NCBI GenBank assembly: GCA_963281255.1
Contig: OY725501.1
Location: 124,001 to 188,000, forward strand
Source of the DNA: Aphrocallistes beatrix
Lineage: Eukaryota; Porifera; Hexactinellida; Sceptrulophora; Aphrocallistidae
Reading direction: 5' to 3'
DNA length: 64,000 nt
The notes under the pieces are model-generated. The model saw only the letters and a list, made by a program, of their open reading frames with translations, was not told the DNA's origin and searched no databases. The number at the start of each line of letters is the position of its first letter. Within the stretch, counting starts at the first letter, position 1. Below are positions 23,601-35,846 of this stretch, piece after piece. A program made the translations under genes and the position numbers.

Positions 23601-25828
23601 CATAGATGTATTGAGGATAGAAAATCAAGGACTCTACTCACTGAGAAGAAAGACGAGTACTGATGTTACCTATTCAACTGCTGGATTCATGCTCACAGTC
23701 ACAGGTAGAGTTTAAAGACTTTAATCAATGACTGAATATGCTCATTACCATGACATTAATATATTATTTGAATAGGTTTTACAAGACAGAGTATAGTGTC
23801 ACTCGACCATAGCGATATCAAAATTAGACCCATCACTTTGTCTTGGAAACTCGAAACAGTTCTTCCTGACGAAGCTAATCAGACATTTACCATTACCTAC
23901 AATGAAAATGGTATTTCCTACATAAATACAACAACAGATACAACCTTTAACCTTACAGACCTTGTCTCAGGTCAAACGTATGTAGTATATGTCGCTCTAT
24001 CTTATGCTTACACCCTGGAGACTTCCAACCGATCTATTGTAATCGTGGTTCCGCCACCGGGGCAAATCGAGAATCTATTAGTTTTTCAAGTAGTAGTTCC
24101 AGTCACAGCATTCGCTACAATCTTACTTTTGGTGGGAATAATTGTGTTGTTAGTAATAGTCATCTTACGCCACAGAAATAAGAGAAAGAATAATTTGTTT
24201 AAGACCTTGCCCGAAGATGACAGAATTCCTCCTAAAATATCTCCAGATGATTCAAGCAGTGATTCCATTCAAGAAAAATATCAGGAACCTAGGAGAATAA
24301 GACCGAAAGAAAAGAGATTAAAGACTGGGGGTGGTGAATATTTGAACATTGAAGATCAATCTCATAATGACATACCATTAGAAACAATTACCAAAGCTGA
24401 ACCAAGTTACACTACAATTGATGAGACTTCGCTCGTGCCTCTTGAAAGTGAAGATAGTCCAAATGTGAATGAATTGAGTATTGATGATAAACAAATAAAC
24501 TCTCCCAACCTTGGCGAACTCTCGGTCAAAAATAAAACCTATGTACCTTTAGAGTCAAAATCCCGATCTGATGATGAGAAAAATGTTAATGAACAATCAC
24601 ATGGCTACTCTAGAGTAGAGGACATATATGTAAGCGAAAGTCATTATACGCCAATGAAAGGTTTAGAAAAGGAACAGCTTCTAAATCGACAAATTACGAC
24701 AAGTATACCCGATGATCAATTCACAACGACTTATAAGCAATACATCGAGACAGGTGTTGGTGATGAGTCAGCTATTGGCGAAGAGTTTAAGAAACTCAAA
24801 TTAAGCACAAGACAATCGCTCCAAGATGAAATTATAGAGGGAACAAAACCTGAGAATAAGATTAAAAACCCGATAGAACATGTGTTCCCATTCGAAAACA
24901 ATCGTGTTGTGCTGAAATCACAACATCTTGCAGGGAATTATATCAATGCTAGTTACATTAATAACTACAACTTCATTGCCACAATGCACCCTACAGCCGA
25001 GACACTTGCAGAATTTCTGCAAATGCTCTATCAAACTGAGGCTACCATGGTAGTAATGCTAGCTAGCAGGAAGGAAAAGGCTAAAATAATTGGAGAACTT
25101 TCAGATAGGAAAGCTTATTGGCCGAAATTGGGCATGGACTTAGAATGTGATCCATTCTCTGTCACTCTTGTTAGCTCTACAGATTCCAACGCATTCATAA
25201 AACAGGAATTAATGCTCACACATAATGTGGAGAAGAAGAATAGAAATGTAACGCATTGTATCTCAGCAGTTTGGAACGAGGACAATACGGCCTCCAATCT
25301 TGAGAACGTAATTGCACTCTTGGTTCGTATAATTAAACAAAAAGAAGCAGCACCAGCTAAACCCATTATAATCCATTGTGATGACGGCATCTCAAAGACT
25401 GGAGTTCTACTAACTGTCCACAATGCAGTGCAGGAATTGAATCAGAGGAAGACCATAAACATCTACAACGCTGTGAAGAATTTGAGAAGGCAAAGGATGC
25501 AAATAGTCCCGACACTGGTAAGTTAATGCTATATCATCAGTTACGAACTTATAATGAATAATCCGGGCTGGTAATTAGTATCTCACTCTTTTACATAGTG
25601 ACACTTTTTTTAAGATATAAATGAAAAACCTAGAATTGCTATTAATTCTCTTGAATCCCAGGAACCTTAGCTGTTACAGAAAGTTGAAAGATTAGATATT
25701 TTCCTATTCTCACTTGGAAATTAATACCTCGTTCAACATAAACATTATTTAAATAAATTAACATTTTCTAGGCCTGTTACAACACATGCTATGCTCTGAT
25801 GAATGAGTACTGCTCAATTCACCTCTGA
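17678..25828 (+). CDS. R2: 16-Ig receptor with ITIM-like tail and pseudophosphatase
   Basis: Exons: 17678-17738 (signal peptide MRYFTIFILTFTL), 17883-18158 C1, 18221-18517 A1, 18581-18832 B1, 18986-19261 C2, 19338-19640 A2, 19714-19956 B2, 20024-20596 C3+A3 fused, 20672-20914 B3, 20993-21259 C4, 21365-21661 A4, 21732-21986 B4, 22050-22325 C5, 22491-22790 A5, 22850-23125 B5, 23396-23704 C6, 23776-25517 (FN3, membrane span, tail, PTP) and 25772-25828. The sum is 6303 nt with an open frame, giving 2100 residues. There are sixteen Ig-like modules, one fibronectin III domain, a membrane span (about 1604-1632) and a single D2-like PTP domain (about 1820-2100). The ectodomain and fibronectin III match R1 closely, but the catalytic D1 is missing and the tail resembles R4-R7. 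Predicted to signal by tyrosine docking rather than by catalysis. Gene model strong; ligand unknown. Confidence 0.9.
22355..22432. repeat. GC-rich dispersed repeat fragment in R2 intron
   Basis: A short GC-rich patch in the intron between C5 and A5, in otherwise AT-rich DNA. It contains CTGGCAAACACTGCGTGTC and CCCCCGGGCGGCTAT. The reverse complement of 35473-35560 has CTGGCAAACACTTCGCGTC followed by a similar CGGGC..CCTAT block, so both look like pieces of one element family. Confidence 0.55.
23776..25517 (+). CDS. R2 exon: FN3, membrane span, tyrosine tail, pseudo-PTP
   Basis: Fibronectin III is followed by a hydrophobic span ending RHRNKRKNN, then a ~190-residue acidic tail with EYLNI (Tyr near 1690) and SYTTIDETSLVPL (Tyr near 1713). 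The PTP fold shows YINASYI, FIATMHP and QTEATMVVML. The acid loop reads AVWNEDN (Trp near 2001, no WPD) and the P-loop HCDDGISKTG (Cys near 2036 kept, Arg replaced by Lys, two acidic residues after the Cys). By family rules this should bind poorly to phosphate and not turn over substrate. The exon ends phase 0 after VPTL and joins to a 57-bp last exon ending SIHL. Confidence 0.9.
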
Positions 25829-26553
25829 TCTACTTGAGATCTCATCCTCTCGCGGCATTCTATACTCTACAAGGCCCATAGACTACTGCATTAAATATCT
25901 ATTGGATTATTTTATTATTTACTCATGTTCTGAATTATCAGAAGTAGCCTATTAGTCCCTAAATACTGATTTCTCTAATTCCCAGTGTTTGTTATTAATG
26001 TTAAATTAAATTTGCAATTCATTCCCTACTCTACGTTGCAAGTATCAATGGATAATACTATGGTTATGATTTGATAAAGTATAGCCAATGATTCAATACG
26101 AGAATAACGTAAGTACAGTAGCCTGGTACAGAACAAAAATCCATTACAAATCATACTTACACTATTTCAATCAAATTTAGAAGTATTATGCAACATATTA
26201 GTTGACGAATATACAGTTTATATTGTCTAAGAAATTTGCAATTACTATAATAATCGATGAGAATTTTGCTGTCAATGGTGAAATCATTACCAAAATTATA
26301 TAATAATTAGTAAAATTCAAATAAATAAACGTTAATTAGTAATCTGTTAACCATAGGAGAGTTACTATAATATTTATGGTTAGCAATCTTTCTCCTGAAG
26401 TTGATAGTGCATAAAATTGCATACATCAATTGATGATTAGATTGAACGAAACGTTCTGATCACTGCACAGTTTCAATGATTAATATAATGGATAAATATA
26501 TATATATATATAAAGATATCTGAAGGGCAATGATTTCTGATTTTGAGTTGAAA
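25829..26553. other. Intergenic region between R2 and R3
   Basis: About 0.7 kb, AT-rich. I see no open frame with family similarity and no structured repeat apart from an AT dinucleotide run (26497-26512) about 45 bp before the R3 start codon. That run could serve as a TATA-like element, but simple repeats of this kind are common here, so I do not call a promoter. Confidence 0.5.
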
Positions 26554-29500
26554 ATGAAAATATTCTATGTAACTATTTCTATTCTTATATATAGTTTACA
26601 CATATTATGTCAAGGTAAGCTCTTTATTTTCAACTTTTCCCCTGCTCCCCCTACCCCAATTTTTAAATTATTGTAAATTCAGGTATTAAAGATCTAAATA
26701 GATCTTTGATACCACTAAGCACTCTCCATTTTCTATTTTCTCCGCTCAATGTTACCTCTTATAGACTGACCAATAACTTTCGTGAAGCTAGAACATTGCA
26801 TAACAAAATACTACGTTTTATTTTCTAAATTATATAATATTGATGCAAGTTTATAACATTCCTCACGTAATATATAGCACCACCAGAAGGCTGCCAAGTC
26901 ATTCGAAATGGAGCATGCTTCAGACACTATGAGGAAAGTGCTGGTATAAACTGGCTCGATGCACAGAACGATTGCCTTTCTAGAGATTTCAATCTAACCA
27001 CCATAAGAGATCCTACTGATGACGCTTTAGTGTTGATAATCATACCGAATGGACAAATTGATTGTTGGATTGGATTGAACGATAGAGACAACGAGGGTAC
27101 CTATGTATGGGCGGATGGAAGTCCGTTTATATATGAAAATTATGATACCAACCAGCCGGACAATGCGACTGTGACAGGTGGAATTGTTGAGGGAGAAGAT
27201 TGTTTTCAAACAAAATTTGGAGGGCCAAGGGCATGGAATGATGATTATTGTAATAGCACAGAGCGCTGTTATATATGTGGGAGAACGAGTAAGTTTAGGA
27301 TTATATCTAAATTGATGACTATTTATCGAATTTTGGTAACTTTAAAAAAAACTAATGGAGTTGCACTATCGATCTATCGACCGACATTTCTTGTCGTGTC
27401 ATTAGAGAAGTGTGAAGTTGAGGTACTTGTAGTTCAATATGCTCTTAACATTCCCTGGCATAAATGATTACAATTTAATTTATTTGCTATTAAATCTAGA
27501 CCCAAATATTTGAATTAATTTGCCTTAGGAATTTTGATTAAATACCCAACTAACTAGCAAAATTTCAATCAAAATAAAATTTCTCAAAAATGCTGTAAGT
27601 AATCTGATTATATTTTATCATTATAGTTGCACAATTCGGCACTATTACTCCTGGTACCACAAACTACTTTCCACTGAGTAATAACACAATCTTATTCTCG
27701 GAACAAGAGTTGTTCTGCGTCACAGAAAGTGGATCAGCTGAAATAGAATGGACTTTCACTACCAATTCAGAAGATACGAGTCCAGAAGCACTTGTAGCAA
27801 CTTCTTGGTCTCCTGTGCAAGGAGTTAGCACTGTCAATGCTTCGCGTGAAGGATTTTATAGATGCAGAGCTCAGCAAGGCCTCATTGATGATGTGTTTTT
27901 CGTTGCTGGAATATTTAATACAGGACAAACAACAAGCAAGTTCATTATATTTAAAATGTAACCATAAAAATGGAATGCTAAAATATATATTGGCTCAGAG
28001 AACCTTAGCCGTGACGCCATCAATTATTAATGAAAATAAGAATAATCAACATCATACATCGTCCATATTAATAGGGTATCTACTATAATGGGAGTTACAC
28101 CAATAATTGCAGCGTTAAACATAAACATTTGTAGGTGTCGAAAGCGGCAGGACATACAATTATACAGTGGGAGTGGAAAGAGAAAGTATAACAATACTTT
28201 GCGACCCAACTAGCAATGCTGTTCCACTTGCAAATACCAGTTGGATCGAGGGAGCAAATTCATTTCCAAACCCGCTCAACATATTTGAGAATAGAGACAC
28301 CTTGTTCCAAGAAAATCTTGTCAATCTACAATGCATTGATGATACAAATCCTAGTTCAGTTCTGCTATCCACTTCAATTAGGATTCAAGGTTTGTTTTAA
28401 AAGAAAAATCTATCAAAGTGGTAATATAAACATGCATCCAAAATAATATTATATAGCATCCATTGTCTACTGCAGTGAAAAACATTTCTTTTATTAGGGC
28501 CTCCTACGATAACGATTACCTATCCTGGAATTCAGACGCAAGTTCACAGTCAAATAATAAATTCAGCTGTTTTGCCTTTACCTCCACGTATGTTGACTCT
28601 GTCAACAAATTTATTACAAGGACGCTGGAGATTACCAAACAATACTTATCGTACAGAACAAACACTTGAGATAGACCAGATTACAGAAGATTACAATGAA
28701 ATCTTTAAGTATTTCATCATCAATTGGGATGGTGAAGAAGTACTCGCGATCCAAATACAACTGACAACAATAGGTACAATGTATAAAATAATATGTAACC
28801 TATACTTAGTAACTCATTTGTGAGTTTTCTACCCTCCAGTTGTCCATTCTTCTGTCTCCCTATGTACGTCTGACAGCCGTCTAATAGTATGTATCCATAT
28901 ATATGTCCCTTTATCCTTTCCTCTGCCCATCCGTCCGTCTATCCGCCCATTAGTACACATATCTCTTTATCCATAAATACGTTATTCTGTCATTTCCACT
29001 GTCTATCTGTCTAACCAAGGTTATTTTATTGTTAATCTTAACAATTTAACATATCTGTTTTCATCTCTAAGCTCTTTCTTTCTATCCTTTGCTTGAACTG
29101 TGCTATCGGAGTGTCGATCGCCATTTTAATCACAATATTGCCCTCATATAGGCATAACTGATGACTGTGATGCCATATACGCGGCTTCGTGTTTCACCTT
29201 CACATCCGATGTTGGGCAATTAACATGGCTACAAGCAGAACAAAACTGTCTTACGTCAGGTGGACACTTGGCTAGTATTGAGTCAGAAACAGAGAGCAAT
29301 GTCTTAACGAGTATTCAAGAGGCTAGCAATAGAGAGTGCTGGATTGGACTCAATGATATCAATGTGGAAGCAGGCACTGATGATTCTCAATTTACCTGGG
29401 TAGATGGTAATGGCAGTCCTTATAGGAATTTTACTGCTGGCCAACCAACTAACAATAGTCCAGATGAAGATTTTGTATATTTTCGTACTAATGTTGGGGA

Positions 29501-32500
29501 CAGTGGTTGGCTAAATGCTCCAAGTACCAGAACAAACGATTGCTATTTCTGCAAAAGACCAAGTAAGTAGAATGACTCGTACATTCTTTTTCTTTTCAAT
29601 ACATTTTACAAATGCGATAAACCACGATATTATAAATTTGTTCTTCCATAGTTAGCATCTTTGGTCAAGCATTGGGTAATGATGACTTTTCAATTTTGGA
29701 AAGTAATAGCATAATAACACAATCAATCAATTTGGTTTGTATTAACGAGTTGAATTTGGCAACAAGATGGACTTTCAGAGAAGGGTCGCTATCAGAAGGG
29801 ACAGATATAACAAACGTTGCTACACAACCTGCAACTGGCTTGAGTCAACTATCAGCAAACATTTCAACTCCTGGATATTATAGCTGTGAAGTTGAGATTA
29901 GAGGAGTACCAGCTACTTTTACAACTGGGGTGTTTAATATCACAGAACTTACAGGTATGTGAGCATGTTGAATCTTTTTTTCACAGTTTGAACTAAAAAT
30001 TACGGTATACTATAACTTCGCTATTTGTCTAGTTGCTGACTCTACTGTAAATTACAATTACTTACTTGGAGTTGATGACGCTGAAATAAGTCTCTTCTGT
30101 GATGGAACCCTACGACCAGATGTTCCAATACGAGAATTTGTGTGGAGAAGAAATGGCGGTGAAAATCTATCAAATCCTCTAAATATACTTGACCATAGAA
30201 ACGACTTAGTAACAAACTCGCAAGATCCAACTTTAAGCTGCATCAATAGAGTGGACGGAAGTATAATATTAACTACGACTCTGTTCATCCATGGTTAGTG
30301 CCAAATGCGGAAATTCTGAACATAATGCCTTTCCCTTTTAAACCTTTCAAATTTAATTTAGATACACCTCTCATCACGGTTACATATCCTGGACTACGAA
30401 CAATGGCTCATAACCAAATTGCACCAAGAATGAACACCGTCGCTTTACCTTTACCACCACAAAGTTTATTATTGGGAACCAATTTAATACAAGGAAGATG
30501 GAGACTGTCTAACAACACCTTTCTCGCTTATTCTACACTTTTTATCGACCAGATCACGCCGAGTTATGATGAAACCTTTAGGTTTTATGTCCCCAATTGG
30601 GAGAACGAAGAAGTGCTTGCGATCCAAATACGTTTTACAACTACAGGTACGAGTATCTAACAGTGCGAATCAAGTTTTGTTTACTAAGAGATCCGAAATT
30701 TTTAACTGTAAAAACCAGTGTTAACTTCCATCATGAAACAATAATGGATCATAATTGTACTCATTATTGTCCCCACATAGGAATAGCTGCTGACTGTAAT
30801 GCTATATACGCTGGCTCCTGTCTGACATTTACATCTGATGCTGGACAACTAACATGGACGCAAGCTGAACAGAACTGTCGTATGTCAGGTGGACACTTGG
30901 CTAGTATTGAGTCGGAAGCAGAGAGCAATATATTGGCGAGTATTGAAGGGGCTAGCAATAGAGAGTGCTGGATTGGACTCAATGACATCAATGTAGAAGC
31001 AGGCACCGATGAAACTCAGTTTACTTGGGTAGATGGTACTGACAATCTTTATAGGGATTTTCAAGTTGGACAACCGACAAACGATAGTCCAGATGAAGAT
31101 TTCGTTTATCTTCGAACTAATATTGGAGACAGTGGTTGGGTAAATGCGCCAAGTACCAGAACAAACGATTGCCATTTCTGTAAAAGACTGAGTAAGTTGC
31201 ATATTATCATTTTTTAATCAAAAGTTGACTTATTATTCTGTTGTTGTTGTTTTTTTGTAAAATAATCTTTAAAATTTCGTTTTTAGCGAGCTTGTTTGGA
31301 AGAGAATCAGGAGAAAACACATACTCTCCATTGGGAAATAATATGCTATTCACAAATCAAGTTAACCTAGTGTGTATTAACGAGAATCTAACAACAACTT
31401 GGGCCTATCGTCAAGGATCCAGATCAACGATCATGGATTTGACTGATATTGCTTCGCAGCCTGCAATTGGTCTAAGCCAGTTAACCGCAGAGATTTTAAA
31501 GCCTGGGTTGTATACTTGCGAGATCAGAAATAAAGGAGTGCCGATTAGATTCACTACTGGGGTATACGATCCTAGAAGGATAAGAGGTTTGTAAGGTCTT
31601 CACTCAGTTAGCCCAATCAATTAAAACCTTATGAAGTACGTATATCGTATATGAACAATTTGTATTGAAGAATAACCTTTGTTTTTAGTTGCTGAGTCTG
31701 CATTCTACGAGTACATAGTTGGGATTGATACAGAAGATGCCAATCTCTTCTGCAATAGCTCACTTCGACCAAATATAGAGCTGCAAGATATTGCATGGAG
31801 AAGGAAGCAATGTACTGACTTATCAAATCCTCTCAATATCTTCCAGAATAGGATAGAATTGAGAAATTCTCAGGATGGTGTTCTAGAGTGTGTTAATACC
31901 ATGGATGACGAAATAATATTCTCTACAAATTTGATGATAGTAGGTTAGTTGGTATTATTATTGATTGGGAGTCTACTTTTTTCTCGAATAGCTCTAGTGA
32001 TTTTAACGTTATCTAAGGCTATGCCAATTAAAGGATAGTAATTGGGCATTCAGCTAACATTCTATATAGCCCGAAAATCAAAGAAAATACAATATTTTGG
32101 TATAATTTTCATATAATATTATCTTTAGGTCCTCCAATGGTTACGTTTTCGAATGATGAAGTATCACAGCAACTCTTACTCTTACCACCTTCTGTAAATC
32201 AAATCTCCTTGCAAGTTTTTAGCCGAAACAGAATTGGAGTAAACATAAATAACGGGGAATGGCAATCATCAAATGGTAGAGTCTTTTCTCAGAATAGTTC
32301 AGTCAATGATTTTGAAATTACGTTTGCAAGGCTAGAGGATAGTGGACTGTATAGCTACTACACTGAGCGTAACTGGGACAGTGAAAGGAAGCTGATAGTA
32401 TCAGTTAACATTGAAGTATTGGGTAAGTAACCCTGGACTTAACCAACTTGCGCTATTCATACGTTCGGTAGTAAACTGACAAATCTTTTTTTGTTCTCTT

Positions 32501-35261
32501 TAGTGCCTTATATTCAGAGGATCACGAGCATAACGAGTACAAACTCAAATGAAACAGCTGCATTGATTGAATGGGAGTTAGCCGAGACACCAAGATCTGA
32601 TTCAAATGAAACTTTCTATATTTTCACAATTATAAGCGATTCCGAAGAGTTTCAAGGTGTTACAACAAACCTATCTTACTTAATAACTGGCCTCACACCC
32701 AACGTGCAAATTACCGTAGTAATAGAGTTAGAATATGCTTACAGTTCAATGAGAACACGAAACACTATCGATATCACCTTGACAGATCCAAGATTTGATG
32801 TTTCTCAAAATCTCCTAAGTATTGTTATACCGGTAACAGTTATGGTGATTTTATTTAGCCTCATAATATGCACTTTGGTAACCTGTTTTTGCTATTTTCA
32901 TTGCAGGAGAAAGAGCCAAAACATTGTACTAGATTCTTTGACGATTGAAAATCAATTTCCCAGAAACATTCAGTTGAATAGTCTTTCTGTAAAAAATAAC
33001 ATCGATTCCCACGAAAGTGACATAGATAATGATATCGTTATATCCCACTTTGTACAAGAAGTAGAAAAGCCTGGACAAACTTATTACAACATACCATCTA
33101 GCTTTTCTGGAAATGGCTTAAATGGGGCTACAGAGGTAACAGGTGATTATCAGTCAATTGATGATGTCGTTGATCCCTTGATGAAACCAATTCAACTCGA
33201 CTATTTCAAAACGCATCTGGATAAAATGTGGAAGAAAAAAGATGCTTTAGAAACTGAATATGACTCTCTAGGTGATAAAGGGCATAGATACCCTTCGGAT
33301 AATGCAATGTTGGTTGGTAATAGAAGGAAAAATCGTTTCAAGCAGATTTACCCTTATGATAGATCTCGTGTTATTTTACGCAAAATAGGCGAAGATGACG
33401 CTTCAGATTATATAAATGCGAGTAATATCCCTGGTTATTATGTGCCACATTGCTTCATCGCTTCTCAAGCTCCTAAAGACAACACTCTCGTTGATTTCTG
33501 GCGAATGATAGTTGAGAATGAGATTGTTAATATAGTGATGGTGTCAAAGTTTTTCGAAGATGGAAGGAGAAAATGTGAGCAATACTTCCCAACAAGTGGG
33601 AAAAATCATTTAGAATTTAGTCCTTTTAATATTACACTAAGAGAAGAAGTAAACTCAGCTGATTACAGTATTAGGATAATGCTTTTAAGTGATGGCAAAC
33701 GAAACATCGAGATCAAACATTTCCATTTCACAGCATGGCCAGATCATGATGTTCCCATACTTTTCAACGGAATACTGAATTTTGTTCATGAAGTACATCA
33801 AGGCTTGAACAGTACCAAAGCACCCATATTAGTTCATTGTTCTGCGGGAGTTGGAAGAACTGGTACCTTCATTTCCTTGTTTAACTTGATGCCTACCATC
33901 CAACATGGATTGCCAATTAACATATATCGATTAGTGCATGAGATGCGAGAACATCGCCCACAAATGGTACAAACATTTCGTCAATACAGATTCATTTATT
34001 TGTCAGTTTTGGAAATTATATTCGGAAATACCGCAATTCCTTCAAACAATTTCGTCGATACATACAAGCTTTATCTAACCTCTGATAGTGAAGGCTATGT
34101 TTCAACGTTTTATCAACAATTCTATGAACTCAATTATCAGTGTGATAAGTCCTTTGAGTATGTCTGTAGCGTTGCAAATTATCCTGGAAATGCGCAGAAA
34201 AACATCGAAAGTCAGACACTTCCTTGCGATTCAAATCGTGTCATCTTACACTCAGAGTTTGATTACATAAATGCAACTGACATTTTCGAGCCTAGAATCA
34301 TTATCGGAGTTCACCCAATCATCTATACATTAAGGGACTTTTATCAGATGATTTATCAGTACGAGCCTGAACTTATAGTAATGCTTACGTCCCCTGAAGA
34401 GAAAAAGATCACTGAAGCAAGTGAAGCGAATTGGGTGCAATATTGGCCAACAAGCGCTGGTACAGTAACCAGTGATCCTTTTCAGTTGACAATGACACAT
34501 TGTGAAACTTCAGGAGCAATTGACAGGAAAACAATTACGCTTAAACATCTCAACGAAGACAAAATTCATTCCTTTCAGCAAATTATTTCTCCTAATTGGG
34601 CAGAAAGCGGAGAACCGACAGATCTTTGTGCCATCGTACGAATATTAAAATTGACAATTGCATTCAGGCAAGAACATCCTCTTTCACCAATTATAATCCA
34701 TTCTGCTAGTGGGATTAAACAGACTGACATCTTCTATACAGCATTCAAGGCGATAGAAGAAAGTACTCTGAATAATAAGATTGACATTTTCCAGATTGTA
34801 AAGCATCTGAGAAGTCAAAGAATGAATTCAATGCCAGAATTGGTAAGTAGTACTTGTAGCTTTCAAAATTTAAAATTCAAACTAAACGTTCTTCAAATCG
34901 TTTTGGTCTCTGATTCATTTCTCCAACATCCGGAAATATATACTGTATCTTTACTAATTCAACTCGAAACGTACACAATGATACTTCTCTTTTCCCAGGG
35001 AAATTAGTTGATATCCCCGTTTTTCTAGAACAAATGTAACATATCTAAAAGTGCTATTATACAAAATATATAATCTATATCAGAGCTCTAGCTCTTAAAG
35101 CTAAAACTCTTGATATAGATGTCCATCTCAATGATGCATTACAAAATTCAAAAATCGTTAAATTAAGAATACAATAATTTTATAGTTATCTTTATTTTTA
35201 GAATCACTTTTTGGCGTGCTATGCTCTGGTGAATGAATACTGTTGTGACACAGCTGTGTGA
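26554..35261 (+). CDS. R3: CTLD/Ig receptor tyrosine phosphatase, tandem PTP domains
   Basis: Exons: 26554-26614 (signal peptide MKIFYVTISILIY), 26878-27288 CTLD1, 27627-27935 A1, 28135-28389 B1, 28498-28773 C1, 29152-29562 CTLD2, 29652-29954 A2, 30033-30293 B2, 30362-30646 C2, 30781-31191 CTLD3, 31287-31586 A3, 31689-31943 B3, 32129-32422 C3, 32504-34842 and 35202-35261. Together they give an open frame of 2076 residues. The ectodomain is three repeats of CTLD-A-B-C, each a four-exon block. A fibronectin III domain follows (about 1278-1375), then a membrane span (about 1382-1407), PTP D1 with all catalytic motifs and D2 with a broken site. CTLD1 has QPD and WND motifs of Ca-dependent galactose-type lectins; CTLD2 and CTLD3 do not. 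The first A-B intron uses a GC donor. Likely a lectin-type receptor signalling by dephosphorylation. Confidence 0.92.
26878..27288 (+). CDS. R3 exon: CTLD1 with sugar-binding motifs
   Basis: A complete C-type lectin-like fold of 137 residues: early cysteine (GACFRHY), CWIGLND, a QPD triplet (NQPDNAT) followed by EDCFQT, then AWNDDYC and CYICGR. In the family, QPD marks the long-loop calcium site of galactose-type lectins and WND supplies the other calcium ligands. Of all CTLDs in this window this is the only one where I see both. The other two R3 CTLDs have GQPTN and no WND. Confidence 0.85.
28845..29030. repeat. Degenerate TCTG/TCCG tetranucleotide tract
   Basis: Pyrimidine-rich intron stretch with scattered CCATCCGTCCGTCTATCCGCCC-like words, a decayed tetranucleotide microsatellite. 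It lies between R3 exons C1 and CTLD2 and shows no coding signal. Confidence 0.5.
32504..34842 (+). CDS. R3 exon: FN3, membrane span, PTP D1 and D2
   Basis: D1 has NRFKQIYPYDRSRV, DYINASNI, FIASQAPKD, WPDHDVP (Asp near 1691), HCSAGVGRTG (Cys near 1723, Arg near 1729) and MVQTFRQY, so it should be active. D2 has WAE instead of WPD, and its P-loop reads HSASGIKQTD: the nucleophile Cys is replaced by Ser (near 2011) and the Arg by Gln. It is therefore dead by two independent changes, in contrast to the Cys-retaining D2 of R1. The juxtamembrane tail keeps GDYQSIDDVVDPL, which resembles the NYMTIDESALVPL motif of the D2-only receptors. Confidence 0.92.
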
Positions 35262-35846
35262 TTGATACAGTCTTTCTGCCTTCAACTCTATATTAATTCT
35301 TTGAACTAAGTATACAAACCTGTTTAGCTTCTATATCAATACTTACCCTTGAATATCATATGCAATGTTCAACTAATTTAAAGTTTGTTGTATTATCCTG
35401 AAAATATTAAAGGTAACATTAATGTCGGCACAAAATGAATAATAACATTGAGGAAAATAATTTTAAAAAGGCGTCCTACGGGCGCCTATATCAATAGTTT
35501 TAATAGGATGCCCGTAGGACATCTGATGCGGACGCGAAGTGTTTGCCAGCAGTAAAGCTTACATGTACTGTATAAAATCACAGTTACGGAATGGAGTGTT
35601 AACAATTTTTTTTCAAATATGGTTGACTTGGAACGTGTATATCATTGCTGAGTAAGGATTCCTTATTAACAACGTCCTAATATTTCACATTAATATGGGG
35701 TATGTAAGCAAAATAGATAATTAACAAAACATATTATTTCCCTATCTAGGAATATACTAACACTAAAGATAAATACATGCATTCACACTCAAATGTTCAT
35801 CATATATGTAAGGTACGAAATTCCTCAGTTTTTCTCTCAGTGTCTC
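35262..35846. other. Convergent intergenic region between R3 and R4
   Basis: About 0.6 kb between the stop codons of two convergent genes, so both 3' untranslated regions should lie here. It holds a GC-rich inverted repeat (35473-35520) and AT-rich sequence. I see no gene. Confidence 0.55.
35473..35560. repeat. GC-rich element with 16-18 bp inverted repeat
   Basis: GTCCTACGGGCGCCTAT (35473-35489) and ATAGGATGCCCGTAGGAC (35503-35520) are near-perfect inverted arms around a short AT-rich loop. The flank GACGCGAAGTGTTTGCCAG matches, in reverse, the repeat fragment at 22355-22432. It may be the end of a small non-autonomous transposon. As a hairpin between convergent genes it could also affect transcript ends, but I have no evidence for that. 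Confidence 0.6.

Noticed and set aside
34843..35007. C-terminal extension of the R3 PTP frame
   Set aside because: Intron sequence after a strong GTAAGT donor; the last exon at 35202-35261 completes the fold.
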